Positions 17,345 to 27,140 of a DNA stretch of 64,000 nucleotides are shown here, one piece after another; positions within the stretch are counted from its first letter, which is position 1, and each line of letters begins with the position of its first letter. The translations under genes and the position numbers were made by a program. Under the pieces are notes generated by a model. It was not told where the DNA came from and did no database searches. It worked only from the letters and a program-made list of their open reading frames with translations. This DNA comes from Streptomyces poonensis (lineage in GTDB: Bacteria > Actinomycetota > Actinomycetes > Streptomycetales > Streptomycetaceae). The stretch lies in NCBI RefSeq assembly GCF_014650915.1, contig NZ_BMVW01000001.1, forward strand, positions 496,001-560,000. The letters run 5' to 3'.

Positions 17345-18145
17345 ATGCCCGACTATCTCGACGACCTGCGGTTCGCCCATGTCCTCGCGGACGCCGCCGA
17401 CGCCGCGACCATGGACCGTTTCAAGGCGCTCGACCTCAAGGTCGAGACGAAGCCGGACATGACTCCGGTGAGCGAGGCCGACAAGGCCGCCGAGGAGCTG
17501 ATCCGCGGCCATCTGAAGCGCTCCCGGCCACGCGACGCGATCCTCGGCGAGGAGTACGGCATCCAGGGCACCGGCCCGCGCCGCTGGGTCGTCGACCCGA
17601 TCGACGGCACGAAGAACTACGTACGCGGCGTTCCGGTGTGGGCGACCCTGATCTCGCTGATGGAGGCGGGCGAGGGGGGCTATCAGCCGGTGGTCGGCGT
17701 CGTCTCCGCTCCCGCGCTGGGCCGCCGCTGGTGGGCCGCGAAGGGCCATGGCGCGTACACCGGCCGCAGCCTGGCCTCCGCGTCCCGGCTGCAGGTCTCA
17801 CGCGTCGCCGGGCTGTCCGACGCCTCGTTCGCGTACTCGTCGCTGAGCGGCTGGGAGGAGCGGGGCCGGCTCGACGGTTTCCTGGACCTGACCCGCAAGG
17901 TGTGGCGCACGCGCGCGTACGGAGACTTCTGGCCGTACATGCTGGTCGCGGAGGGCGCGGTCGACATCTGCGCCGAACCGGAACTGTCCCTGTGGGACAT
18001 GGCGGCCAACGCGATCGTCGTGACGGAGGCGGGGGGCTCGTTCACCGGACTCGACGGCCGTCCCGGCCCCCACAGCGGCAACGCGGCGGCGTCGAACGGG
18101 CTGCTCCACGACGCGCTGCTGGGCCACCTCGGCGGGGAGCACTGA
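17345..18145 (+). CDS. hisN: Histidinol-phosphatase, inositol-monophosphatase type (HisN)
   Basis: Removes phosphate from histidinol phosphate in histidine synthesis; the IMPase-type enzyme at this locus is the one described in S. coelicolor. The 266-residue product shows the metal-site motifs: LGEEYG (Glu), DPIDGTKNYVRG (Asp, Asp, Gly-Thr) and the late LWDMAANAI (Asp). The start at 17345 (MPDYLDDLRF) begins the first conserved helix; upstream in-frame starts would add a Gly/Pro-rich tail. Related IMPase-fold enzymes act on inositol phosphates, so substrate assignment rests on family resemblance and locus. Confidence 0.9.
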   Translation: MPDYLDDLRFAHVLADAADAATMDRFKALDLKVETKPDMTPVSEADKAAEELIRGHLKRSRPRDAILGEEYGIQGTGPRRWVVDPIDGTKNYVRGVPVWATLISLMEAGEGGYQPVVGVVSAPALGRRWWAAKGHGAYTGRSLASASRLQVSRVAGLSDASFAYSSLSGWEERGRLDGFLDLTRKVWRTRAYGDFWPYMLVAEGAVDICAEPELSLWDMAANAIVVTEAGGSFTGLDGRPGPHSGNAAASNGLLHDALLGHLGGEH

Positions 18146-18330
18146 GGAAGTACCGAGGAGGCAGGCGCCCCTGGGTGGCGGGAGTACCGAGTGACGCGCG
18201 GGCGCCCCGAACTGACTCGCGCGCCCTCTTGTTGACCTGTTGTTCGCCTGCGACTCTGAGAGTTCCCCCACTTGTGAATTTGTGAATCCCTGAACTAGCG
18301 CCAGGGGTTCCGAGGAGGTGGCTCGACTCC

Positions 18331-18750
18331 ATGCTGGTTCGCGACGCCATGAGCACAGTGGTCCTCACCATCGGCCCCGACCACACCCTCCGCCAGGCCG
18401 CCGCCCTGATGTCCGCCCGCAGGGTCGGCGCGGCCGTGGTCCTCGACCCGGACGCCGGCGGCCTCGGCATACTGACCGAGCGCGACGTCCTCCGGTCCGT
18501 CGGCCTCGGCCAGAGTCCTGACCATGAGCGCGTGCATGCCCACACCACCACGGACGTCGTGTTCGCCACGCCGTCGTGGACCCTGGAGGAGGCCGCGCGG
18601 GCCATGGCCCACGGCGGTTTCCGGCACCTCATCGTCCTGGACGGGGGCGATGCCGTCGGCATCGTCTCGGTCCGCGACCTCATCCGCTGCTGGGCCCCGG
18701 CCCGGCAGGTCCCTCCCCTTCCCCCGGCCCGGCAGCACGCCCCCGCGTGA
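18331..18750 (+). CDS. Two-CBS-domain protein
   Basis: A 139-residue protein made of a tandem CBS pair (residues 1-60 and 72-125), a module that binds adenosyl ligands such as AMP or ATP and reports energy state. Typical CBS elements are MLVRDAMSTVVLTIGP, GILTERDVLRSV, and in the second repeat GGFRHLIVLDG and GIVSVRDLIR. No catalytic domain is attached, so a partner protein or stand-alone sensor role is inferred. GAGGAGG lies 11 nt before the ATG. A shared terminator with katA follows. Confidence 0.9.
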   Translation: MLVRDAMSTVVLTIGPDHTLRQAAALMSARRVGAAVVLDPDAGGLGILTERDVLRSVGLGQSPDHERVHAHTTTDVVFATPSWTLEEAARAMAHGGFRHLIVLDGGDAVGIVSVRDLIRCWAPARQVPPLPPARQHAPA

Positions 18751-18793
18751 CCCACGGGCCGGCTCTCCTCGTCCGGCCCGCGAAGGCAAGCCA

Positions 18794-18826
18794 ACGGGCC
18801 GGAACCCCGAAGGGTTTCCGGCCCGT
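18794..18826. terminator. Bidirectional stem-loop between CBS gene and katA
   Basis: Inverted repeat ACGGGCCGGAACCCC / GGGTTTCCGGCCCGT (one mismatch) with a 3-nt loop, between two convergent genes. Confidence 0.8.
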
Positions 18827-18853
18827 CACCTACGACAAGCGGTCCAGCCTGGA

Positions 18854-20308
18854 TCAGCCGCGCAGGGCCTGGACTGCGGCCTCCAGACGCTTGCCGAAGT
18901 CCGCGTCCGCCTGACGGAAGTTGTTGATCGCGCGCTCGGCGATGTCGTCGCGCGTGACCCCCGAGATGGCGCCCGCCAGGTTGTTGATCAGGCGCTCCTT
19001 CTCGTCCTCCGTCATCAGGCGGTAGAGGTTGCCCGCCTGCACGAAGTCGTTGTCCTCCGCGTGGACCGGGGTCGGGTGGTTGCCCGTGGCGCCCGTGAAG
19101 CCGGAGAACGGCTGCCACAGCGGACGACCCGTCTGGGCCGGGCCGCCGAAGCTGTTCGGCTCGTAGTTCTTCGCGCCCGCGTGGCGGCCGTCGTAGAGGT
19201 AGCCGTCACGGGAGTTGGTGCGCGCCTCGGTGGCGTGCGGACGGTTCACCGGCAGCTGGTCGGCGTTGATGCCGACGCGGTAGCGGTGGGCGTCGCCGTA
19301 GCCGAAGAGACGGCCCTGGAGCATCTTGTCCGGGGAGGGACCGATGCCCGGCACGAAGTGGGCGGGGCTGAAGATGGACTGCTCGACCTCGGCGAAGATG
19401 TTCTCCGGGTTGCGGTTGAGCTCCAGCTTGCCGTACTCGATGAGCGGGTAGTCCGCCTTCGGCCAGACCTTGGTCAGGTCGAACGGGTTGAAGCGGTAGG
19501 TGGCCGCGTCCGCCGCCGGCATGATCTGGACGTAGGCCGTCCAGGTCGGGAACTCGCCGCGCTCGATGGACTCGCGCAGGTCGCGCTGGTGCGAGTCGGG
19601 GTCCTTGCCCGCCAGCACCTCGGCCTCTTCAGCCGTCAGGTTCTTGATGCCCTGGTCGGTCTTGAAGTGGTACTTGACCCAGAAGACCTCGCCGTCCTCG
19701 TTGTTCCACTGGAAGGTGTGGGAACCGAAGCCGTCCATGTGGCGGTACGAGGCGGGGATGCCGCGGTCACCGAAGAGCCAGGTCACCTGGTGGGTGCTCT
19801 CCGGGCTGAGGCCCCAGAAGTCGAAGACGTTGTCCGCCTCCTGCGAGCCCGTGTACGGGTCGCGCTTCTGGGTGTGGATGAAGTCGGGGAACTTGATGGC
19901 GTCCCGGATGAAGAAGACCGGGGTGTTGTTGCCGACGAGGTCGTAGTTGCCCTCCTCGGTGTAGAACTTCATCGCCCAGCCGCGCGGGTCACGGACGGCG
20001 TCCGCCGCACCGAGGTTGCCGGCCACGGTCGAGAAGCGCAGGAAGACCTCGGTCTGCTTGCCGATCTCCGAGAGGAACTTGGCGCGCGTGTACTTGGTGA
20101 CGTCGGCGGTGACGGTGAAGGTGCCGTAGGCACCCGCGCCACGGGCGTGCACCACGCGCTCCGGGATGCGCTCGCGGTTGAAGTGCGCGAGCTTCTCCAG
20201 GAGGAGCTGGTCCTGGACGAGCACGGGGCCGCCGACGCCCGCGGTCTCGCTGTTCTGGTTGTCGGCGACCGGAGCACCGGCCTCCGTCGTAAGCGGTCCC
20301 TGCGACAC
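18854..20308 (-). CDS. katA: Monofunctional heme catalase
   Basis: Breaks hydrogen peroxide into water and oxygen in the cytoplasm. The 484-residue small-subunit catalase has the distal His motif [11 protein letters not shown], the Asn in [14 protein letters not shown] and the proximal heme Tyr in [15 protein letters not shown] chose the GTG at 20308 ([10 protein letters not shown]) because GGAGG lies 5 nt upstream and the start then matches the S. coelicolor CatA N-terminus (MTQGPL). An ATG 18 bp upstream at 20326 is in frame but has its AGGA almost touching the start. It is divergent from a Fur-family gene, and a candidate operator lies inside its promoter. Confidence 0.94.
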   Translation of the reverse strand: MSQGPLTTEAGAPVADNQNSETAGVGGPVLVQDQLLLEKLAHFNRERIPERVVHARGAGAYGTFTVTADVTKYTRAKFLSEIGKQTEVFLRFSTVAGNLGAADAVRDPRGWAMKFYTEEGNYDLVGNNTPVFFIRDAIKFPDFIHTQKRDPYTGSQEADNVFDFWGLSPESTHQVTWLFGDRGIPASYRHMDGFGSHTFQWNNEDGEVFWVKYHFKTDQGIKNLTAEEAEVLAGKDPDSHQRDLRESIERGEFPTWTAYVQIMPAADAATYRFNPFDLTKVWPKADYPLIEYGKLELNRNPENIFAEVEQSIFSPAHFVPGIGPSPDKMLQGRLFGYGDAHRYRVGINADQLPVNRPHATEARTNSRDGYLYDGRHAGAKNYEPNSFGGPAQTGRPLWQPFSGFTGATGNHPTPVHAEDNDFVQAGNLYRLMTEDEKERLINNLAGAISGVTRDDIAERAINNFRQADADFGKRLEAAVQALRG

Positions 20309-20363
20309 GTACGCCTCCTGCGTCATTCCTGCTGATCCTGTCCCTTGGCTAATGCCGAGCTCG

Positions 20364-20391
20364 ATCCTACAATGGACAATGTCTAAGTCAA
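20364..20391 (-). promoter_or_regulatory. katA promoter with Fur/PerR-like operator
   Basis: Minus strand: TTGACT (20391-20386), 16-nt spacer, TAGGAT (20369-20364). The spacer contains GACATTGTC, a 4-1-4 palindrome, followed by a second ATTGT half, resembling PerR/CatR boxes. A repressor here would block polymerase directly; the divergent Fur-family product is the obvious candidate. Confidence 0.75.
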
Positions 20392-20451
20392 GTAAAGCTC
20401 CAAAGTCACACCCGTTCGGGATTAGATCCCCTTGCTGTTAGGCTGGCTGGT

Positions 20452-20868
20452 ATGAGTGACCTACTGGAACGGTTGCGCGGACGCGGATGGCGGATGACCG
20501 CGCAGCGGCGTGTCGTGGCCGAGGTCCTCGACGGCGAACACGTCCACCTGACGGCCGACGAGGTGCATGCCCGCGCGGTCGCCAGGTTGCCGGAGATCTC
20601 CCGGGCCACCGTGTACAACACGCTGGGCGAGCTGGTTTCCCTCGGCGAGGTGGTCGAGGTCGCCACGGACAAGCGCGCCAAGCGGTACGACCCGAACGCG
20701 CACCGTCCGCACCACCACCTGGTCTGCGCCCAGTGCGGCGCGATCCGTGACGTCCACCCGACCGGCGACCCGCTGGCGGACCTCCCCGCCTCGGAGCGCT
20801 TCGGCTTCACCGTCTCGGACGTCGAGGTCACGTACCGGGGTGTGTGCCCCAACTGCACGCGCGCCTGA
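20452..20868 (+). CDS. catR: Fur/PerR-family repressor, CatR-like
   Basis: A 138-residue metalloregulator with an N-terminal winged helix (ISRATVYNTLGELVSLG) and a C-terminal dimer/metal domain. The metal residues are seen as HRPHHHLVCAQCG and the final CPNC, giving two CxxC pairs for structural zinc and a His cluster for the sensing site. Its divergence from katA and the operator in the katA promoter match the CatR-catA arrangement known in Streptomyces, where peroxide inactivates the repressor. The ATG at 20452 lacks a strong ribosome site. A 15-bp stem-loop terminator follows the stop. Confidence 0.9.
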   Translation: MSDLLERLRGRGWRMTAQRRVVAEVLDGEHVHLTADEVHARAVARLPEISRATVYNTLGELVSLGEVVEVATDKRAKRYDPNAHRPHHHLVCAQCGAIRDVHPTGDPLADLPASERFGFTVSDVEVTYRGVCPNCTRA

Positions 20869-20877
20869 GCAGCTTGA

Positions 20878-20911
20878 GAAGGCCCCGGCACCGATGGGTG
20901 CCGGGGCCTTC
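20878..20911 (+). terminator. Stem-loop terminator after catR
   Basis: Perfect 15-bp stem (GAAGGCCCCGGCACC) with GATG loop, starting 9 bp after the catR stop. Confidence 0.85.
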
Positions 20912-20955
20912 CGCATGACCTGGCACGTTTCCGCATGTGCTGGTGCCTGAACGCG

Positions 20956-20991
20956 CCGAGGGCCGGAACCCTGTTGGATTCCGGCCCTCGG
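20956..20991 (-). terminator. Stem-loop terminator of first tRNA-fMet gene
   Basis: Perfect 13-bp stem (CCGAGGGCCGGAA) with a 10-nt loop, starting 7 nt past the 3' end of the tRNA gene. Confidence 0.8.
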
Positions 20992-20998
20992 TCTTCAG

Positions 20999-21072
20999 TA
21001 GCGGGGACAGGATTTGAACCTGCGACCTCTGGGTTATGAGCCCAGCGAGCTACCGAGCTGCTCCACCCCGCG
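20999..21072 (-). tRNA. Initiator tRNA-fMet (CAT), copy 1
   Basis: The minus strand folds into a standard cloverleaf of 74 nt without encoded CCA: acceptor arm CGCGGGG, D stem GAGC, anticodon arm CTGGG-CTCATAA-CCCAG, T arm CAGG-TTCAAAT-CCTG. Three features mark the initiator: a mismatched first pair (C1 against U72), A11:U24 in the D stem, and three consecutive G:C pairs next to the anticodon loop. An identical second copy lies 2.2 kb away. Confidence 0.97.
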
Positions 21073-21154
21073 TCGGTGAAATGAACACTACGTCAAGGCA
21101 ACGGGGAGAAGCAAATCGCTTACAGCTCGGGGCACTGAACGCCCTGGGACACCG

Positions 21155-23065
21155 TCACGCCGACAGCTCCTGCCGCAGCGCGTCCCGCAGCCGCCGGGCG
21201 CGCTCGGCGACCTCCGCCGGCCCCAGGGACACGGCCCGGTCGGCCCAGCGCTGTCCCTCGGCGAGCTCGCCACGACGCGCGTAGACCAGGGCCAGCCGGA
21301 GGGCCGCCCGTCCATGGCCGGCGTCGGCGGCCCGGGTCCACCACAGCGCGGCCTCCGGCTCGCTGCCTTCCCGGGCCAGCAGCAGCCCGAGGTTGAAGGC
21401 GCCGTTGCGGGATCCGGCCTCGGCCGCCTGCCGGTACCAGCGGGCCGCCTCGACGACGTCTCCCCGGGCCGCCGCGAGCATGCCGATCCGGACCTGGGCC
21501 CGCCGGTGGCCCTGGGACGCGGCCCGCTCGTACCACTCCTCGCACTCGGTCTTCTCGCGCGCGGGCTCGCCCAGTTCGTGCGCGGGCAGGGGCGGACGCC
21601 GGGCGTCGAGCACGGCGGCGAGCCGGTACGCGGCCTCCGCGCTGCCGCCGCCGGCCGCCTGCCGCAGATGCCGTTCGGCGGCCCGCTCGTCGCCCTCCTT
21701 CAGCCGCGCTATGGCGACCTGGAGCGCCGCCTCGGCGTGTCCGGCCGCGGCCGCCCGCTCGTACCAGACCAGCGCGTCCTCGGCGCCCTTCCCGGTGCCG
21801 CGCCCCGCGTGCAGGATGCCGAGGTTGAAGGCCGCGTCCACGCTGCCCGCCTCGGCCGCCTTGGAGAACCAGGGCTCGGCCCCGGCCGCGTCCCCGACCT
21901 GCAGCAGCAGGATCGCGAGCGCGTTGGCGGCCTCCCGGTGCCCGGCGTACGCGGCGCGCCGGTACCACTGCTCGGCCTGCGCGGTGCGCCCCTGCTCGGC
22001 GCAGAGCAGTCCGAGGTTGTACGCACCGTTGACGTCGCCGGCGTCCAGCGCGGCCCGGTACCACCGCTCGGCGGTCTGCGGCTCGCCGCGCTCCGCGTGC
22101 AGGGCGCCCAGCGCGTTGGCCGCGTTGCCGTCGCCGTCCTGGGCGGCCCGCAGCCACCACACCGCCGCGCTCTCGCTGTCGCCCGCGTCCCGCAGCAGGA
22201 AGCCCAGCGCGCAGGCGGCCCGCGCCTCGCCGTCCTTGGCGGACGTGAGGTACCAGCGCCCGGCCTCCTTGAGGTCTCCGCGCCGCTCCAGGATCGCCCC
22301 GAGGTGCAGCGCGGCCCGCCGGTGCCCGCGCGCGGCGGCCTGCCGGTACCACTGCTCCGCCTCCTCGGCGGCGGTCAGCCCGGCAGCGCCGTCCGCGCCG
22401 GTCCCGTCCTTGCCGGTCCCGTCCGCGTGCGGGGCCTTGCGCGTGCCCCGCGCGGCACGGTGGCCCTCGCGTGCGGCCCGGCGCTCCTCGTCCATGGCCC
22501 TGCGGTCGAGGGTGCGCGCCAGCCGGTACGCGGCCTCCCGGTGGCCGCGCTCGGCGGCGGCCCGCATCCAGTGCTCGGCACCGCCGTCGCCGCGGTGTTC
22601 CAGCAGGTCGGCGAGTGCGTACGCGCCTAGGACGTGCCCCTGTTCGGCGGCCTGGCGCAGCCAGTACTCGGCGGCCGGCTCGTCGCCGCGCTCGCGGTGG
22701 TGCCGCCCGAGCGCGTGCGCGGCGGCCGCGGAACCCGCGACAGCGGCGATGCGCCACCATCCGGCGGCCTCGTCGGGATATCCGCGCTGGTGCAACAGGA
22801 CGCCCAGGTTGTTGGCGGCGGCACGGTCGCCCGCGGCGGTGGCCGCCCGCAGATGGGGCTCGGCTCCGTCGAGATCGCCGCGGCGCAGCAGCATGGCCCC
22901 GAGGACGCTCATCGCCTCCACGTCGCCGGCTTCGGCGGCGAGCCGCTGACGCGCCTCCTCGACGGCGTCACCGGCCTCGTCCCTGTCCATAGGCTGCGAA
23001 ATATCAGCAGACTGCGCAAACCGCCCTGATTCCAACAGAGTTGCCTTGTCCCCCATAACGTCCAT
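21155..23065 (-). CDS. Sel1/TPR-repeat protein
   Basis: A 636-residue cytoplasmic protein made almost wholly of about a dozen Sel1-like repeats of 34-38 residues (recurring A-WYRRAA-AGH-EAA-NLG pattern, for example AEQWYRRAAYAGHREAANAL). Such solenoids scaffold protein complexes; the partner is unknown. A 30-residue insertion rich in Gly, Lys and Asp (near residues 205-235) breaks the array. The first ATG at 23065 has AGGTGG 7 nt upstream; an ATG three codons later (MGDKATLL) is an alternative. The gene sits between two identical tRNA-fMet genes on the same strand. Confidence 0.9.
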   Translation of the reverse strand: MDVMGDKATLLESGRFAQSADISQPMDRDEAGDAVEEARQRLAAEAGDVEAMSVLGAMLLRRGDLDGAEPHLRAATAAGDRAAANNLGVLLHQRGYPDEAAGWWRIAAVAGSAAAAHALGRHHRERGDEPAAEYWLRQAAEQGHVLGAYALADLLEHRGDGGAEHWMRAAAERGHREAAYRLARTLDRRAMDEERRAAREGHRAARGTRKAPHADGTGKDGTGADGAAGLTAAEEAEQWYRQAAARGHRRAALHLGAILERRGDLKEAGRWYLTSAKDGEARAACALGFLLRDAGDSESAAVWWLRAAQDGDGNAANALGALHAERGEPQTAERWYRAALDAGDVNGAYNLGLLCAEQGRTAQAEQWYRRAAYAGHREAANALAILLLQVGDAAGAEPWFSKAAEAGSVDAAFNLGILHAGRGTGKGAEDALVWYERAAAAGHAEAALQVAIARLKEGDERAAERHLRQAAGGGSAEAAYRLAAVLDARRPPLPAHELGEPAREKTECEEWYERAASQGHRRAQVRIGMLAAARGDVVEAARWYRQAAEAGSRNGAFNLGLLLAREGSEPEAALWWTRAADAGHGRAALRLALVYARRGELAEGQRWADRAVSLGPAEVAERARRLRDALRQELSA

Positions 23066-23251
23066 CGTCGCACCACCTGCAACCTGGGTACACCCGGTAT
23101 ACCGCAGCCATTGAGGTCACTACAGCGTTTTGTCGACATGCCCACAGAGAGACAAGTCAAACACAGAACGCCCCACCGTCCCCGTAGGGCGCGGCACTTC
23201 CTCGACGGCCTCCAGGTCAGCACGCCTGCCCGGCGCGCCGCCGAACACGCC

Positions 23252-23288
23252 GAAGGCCCGGATCCCTCATAGGGATCCGGGCCTTCGA
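23252..23288 (-). terminator. Stem-loop terminator of second tRNA-fMet gene
   Basis: Perfect 17-bp stem (CGAAGGCCCGGATCCCT) with a 3-nt loop, just past the tRNA 3' end. Confidence 0.85.
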
Positions 23289-23294
23289 CTTCAG

Positions 23295-23368
23295 TAGCGG
23301 GGACAGGATTTGAACCTGCGACCTCTGGGTTATGAGCCCAGCGAGCTACCGAGCTGCTCCACCCCGCG
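23295..23368 (-). tRNA. Initiator tRNA-fMet (CAT), copy 2
   Basis: Identical over all 74 nt to the copy at 20999-21072, including the C1/U72 mismatch and GGG/CCC anticodon stem. Its flanks and terminator differ from copy 1, so the identity is limited to the tRNA and a few adjoining bases. Confidence 0.97.
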
Positions 23369-23465
23369 CCGTTGTTCTTCAACCCTATCACGGCGCGGGA
23401 TGGGGCCCTTCCACGGAGCTCTCATGCACGGCCCGCATCAGCCACTGGCCACTGGCCGCCCGTCA

Positions 23466-26432
23466 TCAGCCACTGGCCGTGCCTTTGTCGGACGCCTGGT
23501 TCTTGTCGGACGCCTGGCTGTCGTCGGACGCCTGGCCGCCGTTGCCGGTCCCGCCGGCCTTGGCCTCCGCCTCCTCGGCCCGCCGCAGCGCGTCCTCAAG
23601 GTCGCTCTGGGCCCGGCCGTAGGCCTCCCAGTCCCCGTCCTTGAGGGCCTTCTGGCCGTCCTCGAACGCCTTCTGGGCGTCCTCCAGTGCCTCCTGGACC
23701 GTCGGATCGCTGGTCGTCGGCGGCTCCGAGGGGTCGTCGCCCTCGTCTCCGCCCTCGTCCGGCGGCTCGGTGCCCGAACCCTCGGCGCCGAAGACCTTGT
23801 TGAGGGCCTCGTCGAGGGTGTCCTCGAAGGCGGTCTTGCCTCCGTACGACACCGCGACCTTCTTCAGCAGCGGATACTCGGCATTGCTGCCCTGCACATA
23901 GATCGGTTCCACGTACAGGAACCCGCTGTCCATGGGCACCGCGAGCAGATTGCCGTAGATCATGTTCGACTTCGACGTCTCCGCGTTCCGCGTGAACTCC
24001 TGGACCGCTGGAATCGAACTCAACTTGCTCTGCCACTGCACCGGTCCGTCGACCTCGGACTCGCCGGTGACCCTGAGCAGCCTCATCGTGCCGTACTGGT
24101 CGCTGGTCGCATCGGCGTCCACCGCCATGTACGCGGACAGGTTGGGCCGTCCGCTCGGGGTGAAGGTGGTCGTCAGCGAGAACCTCTGCCGATCGTCACC
24201 GGGCATCTCCAGCGACAGGTAGTACGGCGGTACGGCGACGCGGTCCCGGCTCGTCGGGTCGTTCGGCACCTGCCACACGTCACTCGCGTTGTAGAACTGG
24301 TCGGCGTTGGTGACGTGGTAGACGCCCAGCTGCTCGCGCTGCACCTTGAACAGGTCCTGCGGGTAGCGCAGGTGCTCCTTCAGCTCGGCCGGGATGTCGG
24401 ACTTCGCCTTCACCGTGCCCGGGAACGCCTTCTTCCACGTCTTGAGGACCGGGTCCTTCTCGTCCCACGTGTACAGGGTGACCGTGCCGTCGTACGCGTC
24501 GACGGTCGCCTTCACCGAGTTGCGGATGTAGTTGACCTGGTTCTGCTGGGCGACGACCGCGCGCTGGCTGTCGTCGTCCGTGAGCGCGTCCGTGGTGGTG
24601 GTGCCGAGCGTCGTGCGCGATGCGTACGGATAACCGTTGGTGGTGGTGTACGCGTCCACGATCCACACGACCCGCTTGCCGATGACGGCCGGATAGGCGT
24701 CCCCGTCGATGGTCAGCCAGGGCGCGACCGCCTCGACGCGATCCTTGGGCGTACGGTTGTAAAGGATCTTGGAGCCGTCACCGATGGCACCGGAGTACAG
24801 CATCTGCGGCTCGCTGAAGACGGTCGCGTACGCGGCTCGGTTCAGCGGGTTCGACAGGTCGATGCCCCCCTTGCCCTCGTACGTGTACGTCTTCTGGCCG
24901 CCGCCCTCCTCGTAGTCGAGCTCCTTCTGGGGCCCGCCCACGATCGAGTACTGGGTGGTCTTCTCGCCGAAGTAGATGCGCTGCTGGTAGCCCTCGTTCA
25001 GGGTGCCGGTCGTGGGCAGGCCCTGCTCAGTGAAGGCCGGGGAACCGTCGGAACCCTCCTGGATCTCGGTGCCCTTCGCCGCGATGGCGCCGTACCCGTG
25101 CGTGTAGATGAAGTGCTGGTTGATCCAGTTCTTCTTGTCGACGCGGTCGAGGTTCAGCTCACGCAGACCGATGATCGTGTCCTGGCCGTTGTACCGGTCG
25201 ATGTCCAGCGTGGTCGGGAACTGGTAGTACTTCCGCTCCTGCTCGAGCTGCTGGAACGTCGGCGAGACCACGTTCGGGTCGTTCAGCCGGTAGCTCGCGA
25301 TGGATTCGGCCTGGTCACGCTGCTGCTCGGCGCTGCCGTTCTCGCCCGTGCCCGCGATGTTGTCGACCTTCACGCCGTCGATGCCGTACGCCTTGCGCGT
25401 GGCCTCGATGTTCTTCTCGATGTACGGCGTCTCCTTGGCCTGCTCGTTCGGCTTGACCTGGAACTGCTGCACGATCGCCGGGTACAGCCCGCCGATCAGC
25501 ACCGCCGAGAGCACCAGCAGGCCGAACCCGATCAGCGGCAGCTGCCAGGTGCGCCGCCACAGGGTGGCGAAGAAGAGCAGGGCGCAGATGACGGCGATGC
25601 AGAACAGGATGGTCTTCGCCGGCAGATAGGCGTTCGCGTCGACGTACCTCAGGCCCGTCCAGTTGCCCGTCGCCTTGAAGTCGCTGGACTTCACCGCGAG
25701 GCCGTACCGGTCGAGCCAGTACGCGACCGCCTTCAGGGTGACAAAGAGACCGAGCAGCACCGACAGGTGGCCGGTGGCCGCGGCCGTGGCGCGCGCCCCC
25801 GGGGAGGTGATCCGCAGGCCGCCGTACAGGTAGTGCGTGAGCGCGGCGGCGATCAGCGAGATGATCGCGGCGGCGAAGCCGAAGCCGAGCAGGAAGCGGT
25901 ACCAGGGCAGGTCGAACGCGTAGAAGGAGACGTCCAATTTGAACTGGGGGTCCTTCTGGCCGAACGGCACGCCGTTCACCCACATCAGCCACGTGCGCCA
26001 CTGGCTGGAGGCGGAGGCCCCCGCGATCAGGCCCACCAGGGCCATGAGGCCGAGGAGCAGCCACTTCTTGTAGGGCGCGATGCCCATGCGGTACCGGTCG
26101 AGGCTCTGCTGCTCCATCGACATGGCGCTCAGCGGCGGGCGCAGCCGGTGCGCCAGCCAGATGTTGAGGCCGACCGCCGCCGCCATGAGCAGACCGAAGA
26201 CGAAGAAGAGACCGATCTTGGTCCACAGGGTGGTCGTGAAGACCGAGGAGTAGTCGACCGACCGGTACCAGAGCCAGTCCGTCCAGAACCCGGCGAACAT
26301 GACGAACGCCATGCCCAGGACGGCAAGGACGCCCAGTGTCATGAGCAGGGTCCTGACCCGCCGGGACGGTCGGCCCACTCTGATCCGCGGCCCCGTCGGG
26401 CCTCCGCCGCGGTCCGGCATCTGGAAAGCCAA
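23466..26432 (-). CDS. UPF0182-family large membrane protein
   Basis: A 988-residue protein of the UPF0182/COG1615 family. The first 330 residues hold seven hydrophobic segments (from [20 protein letters not shown]), then a long soluble, presumably extracytoplasmic, region to about 900, and finally an acidic, coiled and Gln/Ala/Ser/Asp-repeat tail ([15 protein letters not shown]). No function is established for the family. I chose the TTG at 26432 ([10 protein letters not shown]) because GAGGTG lies 6 nt upstream; the ATG four codons later has no ribosome site and the ATG at 26528 adds an Arg/Ser tail. It is divergent from the PPA1309 gene with about 160 bp between. Confidence 0.9.
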   Translation of the reverse strand: MAFQMPDRGGGPTGPRIRVGRPSRRVRTLLMTLGVLAVLGMAFVMFAGFWTDWLWYRSVDYSSVFTTTLWTKIGLFFVFGLLMAAAVGLNIWLAHRLRPPLSAMSMEQQSLDRYRMGIAPYKKWLLLGLMALVGLIAGASASSQWRTWLMWVNGVPFGQKDPQFKLDVSFYAFDLPWYRFLLGFGFAAAIISLIAAALTHYLYGGLRITSPGARATAAATGHLSVLLGLFVTLKAVAYWLDRYGLAVKSSDFKATGNWTGLRYVDANAYLPAKTILFCIAVICALLFFATLWRRTWQLPLIGFGLLVLSAVLIGGLYPAIVQQFQVKPNEQAKETPYIEKNIEATRKAYGIDGVKVDNIAGTGENGSAEQQRDQAESIASYRLNDPNVVSPTFQQLEQERKYYQFPTTLDIDRYNGQDTIIGLRELNLDRVDKKNWINQHFIYTHGYGAIAAKGTEIQEGSDGSPAFTEQGLPTTGTLNEGYQQRIYFGEKTTQYSIVGGPQKELDYEEGGGQKTYTYEGKGGIDLSNPLNRAAYATVFSEPQMLYSGAIGDGSKILYNRTPKDRVEAVAPWLTIDGDAYPAVIGKRVVWIVDAYTTTNGYPYASRTTLGTTTTDALTDDDSQRAVVAQQNQVNYIRNSVKATVDAYDGTVTLYTWDEKDPVLKTWKKAFPGTVKAKSDIPAELKEHLRYPQDLFKVQREQLGVYHVTNADQFYNASDVWQVPNDPTSRDRVAVPPYYLSLEMPGDDRQRFSLTTTFTPSGRPNLSAYMAVDADATSDQYGTMRLLRVTGESEVDGPVQWQSKLSSIPAVQEFTRNAETSKSNMIYGNLLAVPMDSGFLYVEPIYVQGSNAEYPLLKKVAVSYGGKTAFEDTLDEALNKVFGAEGSGTEPPDEGGDEGDDPSEPPTTSDPTVQEALEDAQKAFEDGQKALKDGDWEAYGRAQSDLEDALRRAEEAEAKAGGTGNGGQASDDSQASDKNQASDKGTASG

Positions 26433-26594
26433 GGTGCGCACCTCGAAGTTCGCTGTTGATACGTCAGGCCCTCGTGATCGCGGACCATCTTCACGCCCCT
26501 GTGATCTTCGTGACCGCAGGAGCCTCACCTATGCAACTTACCGACGCTTTACTCGGTTCCCGGTTCTGGGGACGAACGAGGCAGGATTGTGACC

Positions 26595-27137
26595 ATGTCC
26601 AACACTCCCATGGCAGCGAGCCCGCTCACCCGGGCCGTGCTCGAGATCGACGAGTACGCATCCGGCCTCGGCTGGGACCAGCCCGCTCGCCTCTTCGCCC
26701 TTGTCGACACCGCGCGTCTGCGGGCCCAGGAACCCGCTCTGGCGGACCAGCTCGGTCTGGGGGGCGAGTCGGAGACCTCCGGTCTCACCCCGGTCGAGCA
26801 GGACGAGATTTCCGCCGACCGGCCGCTGGACGAGTTCCTCGGCACCATCGCGTGGCCCGACGCGGTGGCCGGCTGCGCTCTCACGGTGGAGCGGCTGATG
26901 CTGCCGCCGTCCGCCGAGGCCTCCGTACCGGAGGGGCTGGACGAGGCCGGTCTGGCGAAGTGGGTCGCCAGGCATCCGGACCGCCAGGAGGTCCGGATGA
27001 CGGTCGCCGTCCTGCGGGACGGGGCGCGTGAGTCGGCGCTGCGGCTGCGTGAGAAGGATGCGCCGACAGAGGTGCTGACCGGCCCGGACCTGGTGCCGGG
27101 GCTGGCGGAGGCGCTGGTGGCGACTTTCGAGGACTGA
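26595..27137 (+). CDS. PPA1309-family protein of unknown function
   Basis: A 180-residue soluble acidic protein matching the actinobacterial PPA1309 family as I remember it (RLFALVDTARL, GTIAWPDAVAGCAL, PDRQEVRMTVAVLRDG). No catalytic motif is visible. Members typically sit beside UPF0182 and Lon-like PDZ genes, as here. The ATG at 26595 is preceded by AGGA at 8 nt; a GTG two codons earlier is too close to that site. The stop codon leads directly into a 16-bp tandem repeat. Confidence 0.8.
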   Translation: MSNTPMAASPLTRAVLEIDEYASGLGWDQPARLFALVDTARLRAQEPALADQLGLGGESETSGLTPVEQDEISADRPLDEFLGTIAWPDAVAGCALTVERLMLPPSAEASVPEGLDEAGLAKWVARHPDRQEVRMTVAVLRDGARESALRLREKDAPTEVLTGPDLVPGLAEALVATFED

Positions 27138-27140
27138 CCG

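Noticed and set aside
23310..26459. 1049-codon plus-strand open frame opposite the UPF0182 gene
   Set aside because: Shadow frame: no motif, and the minus strand encodes a recognisable seven-helix membrane protein.
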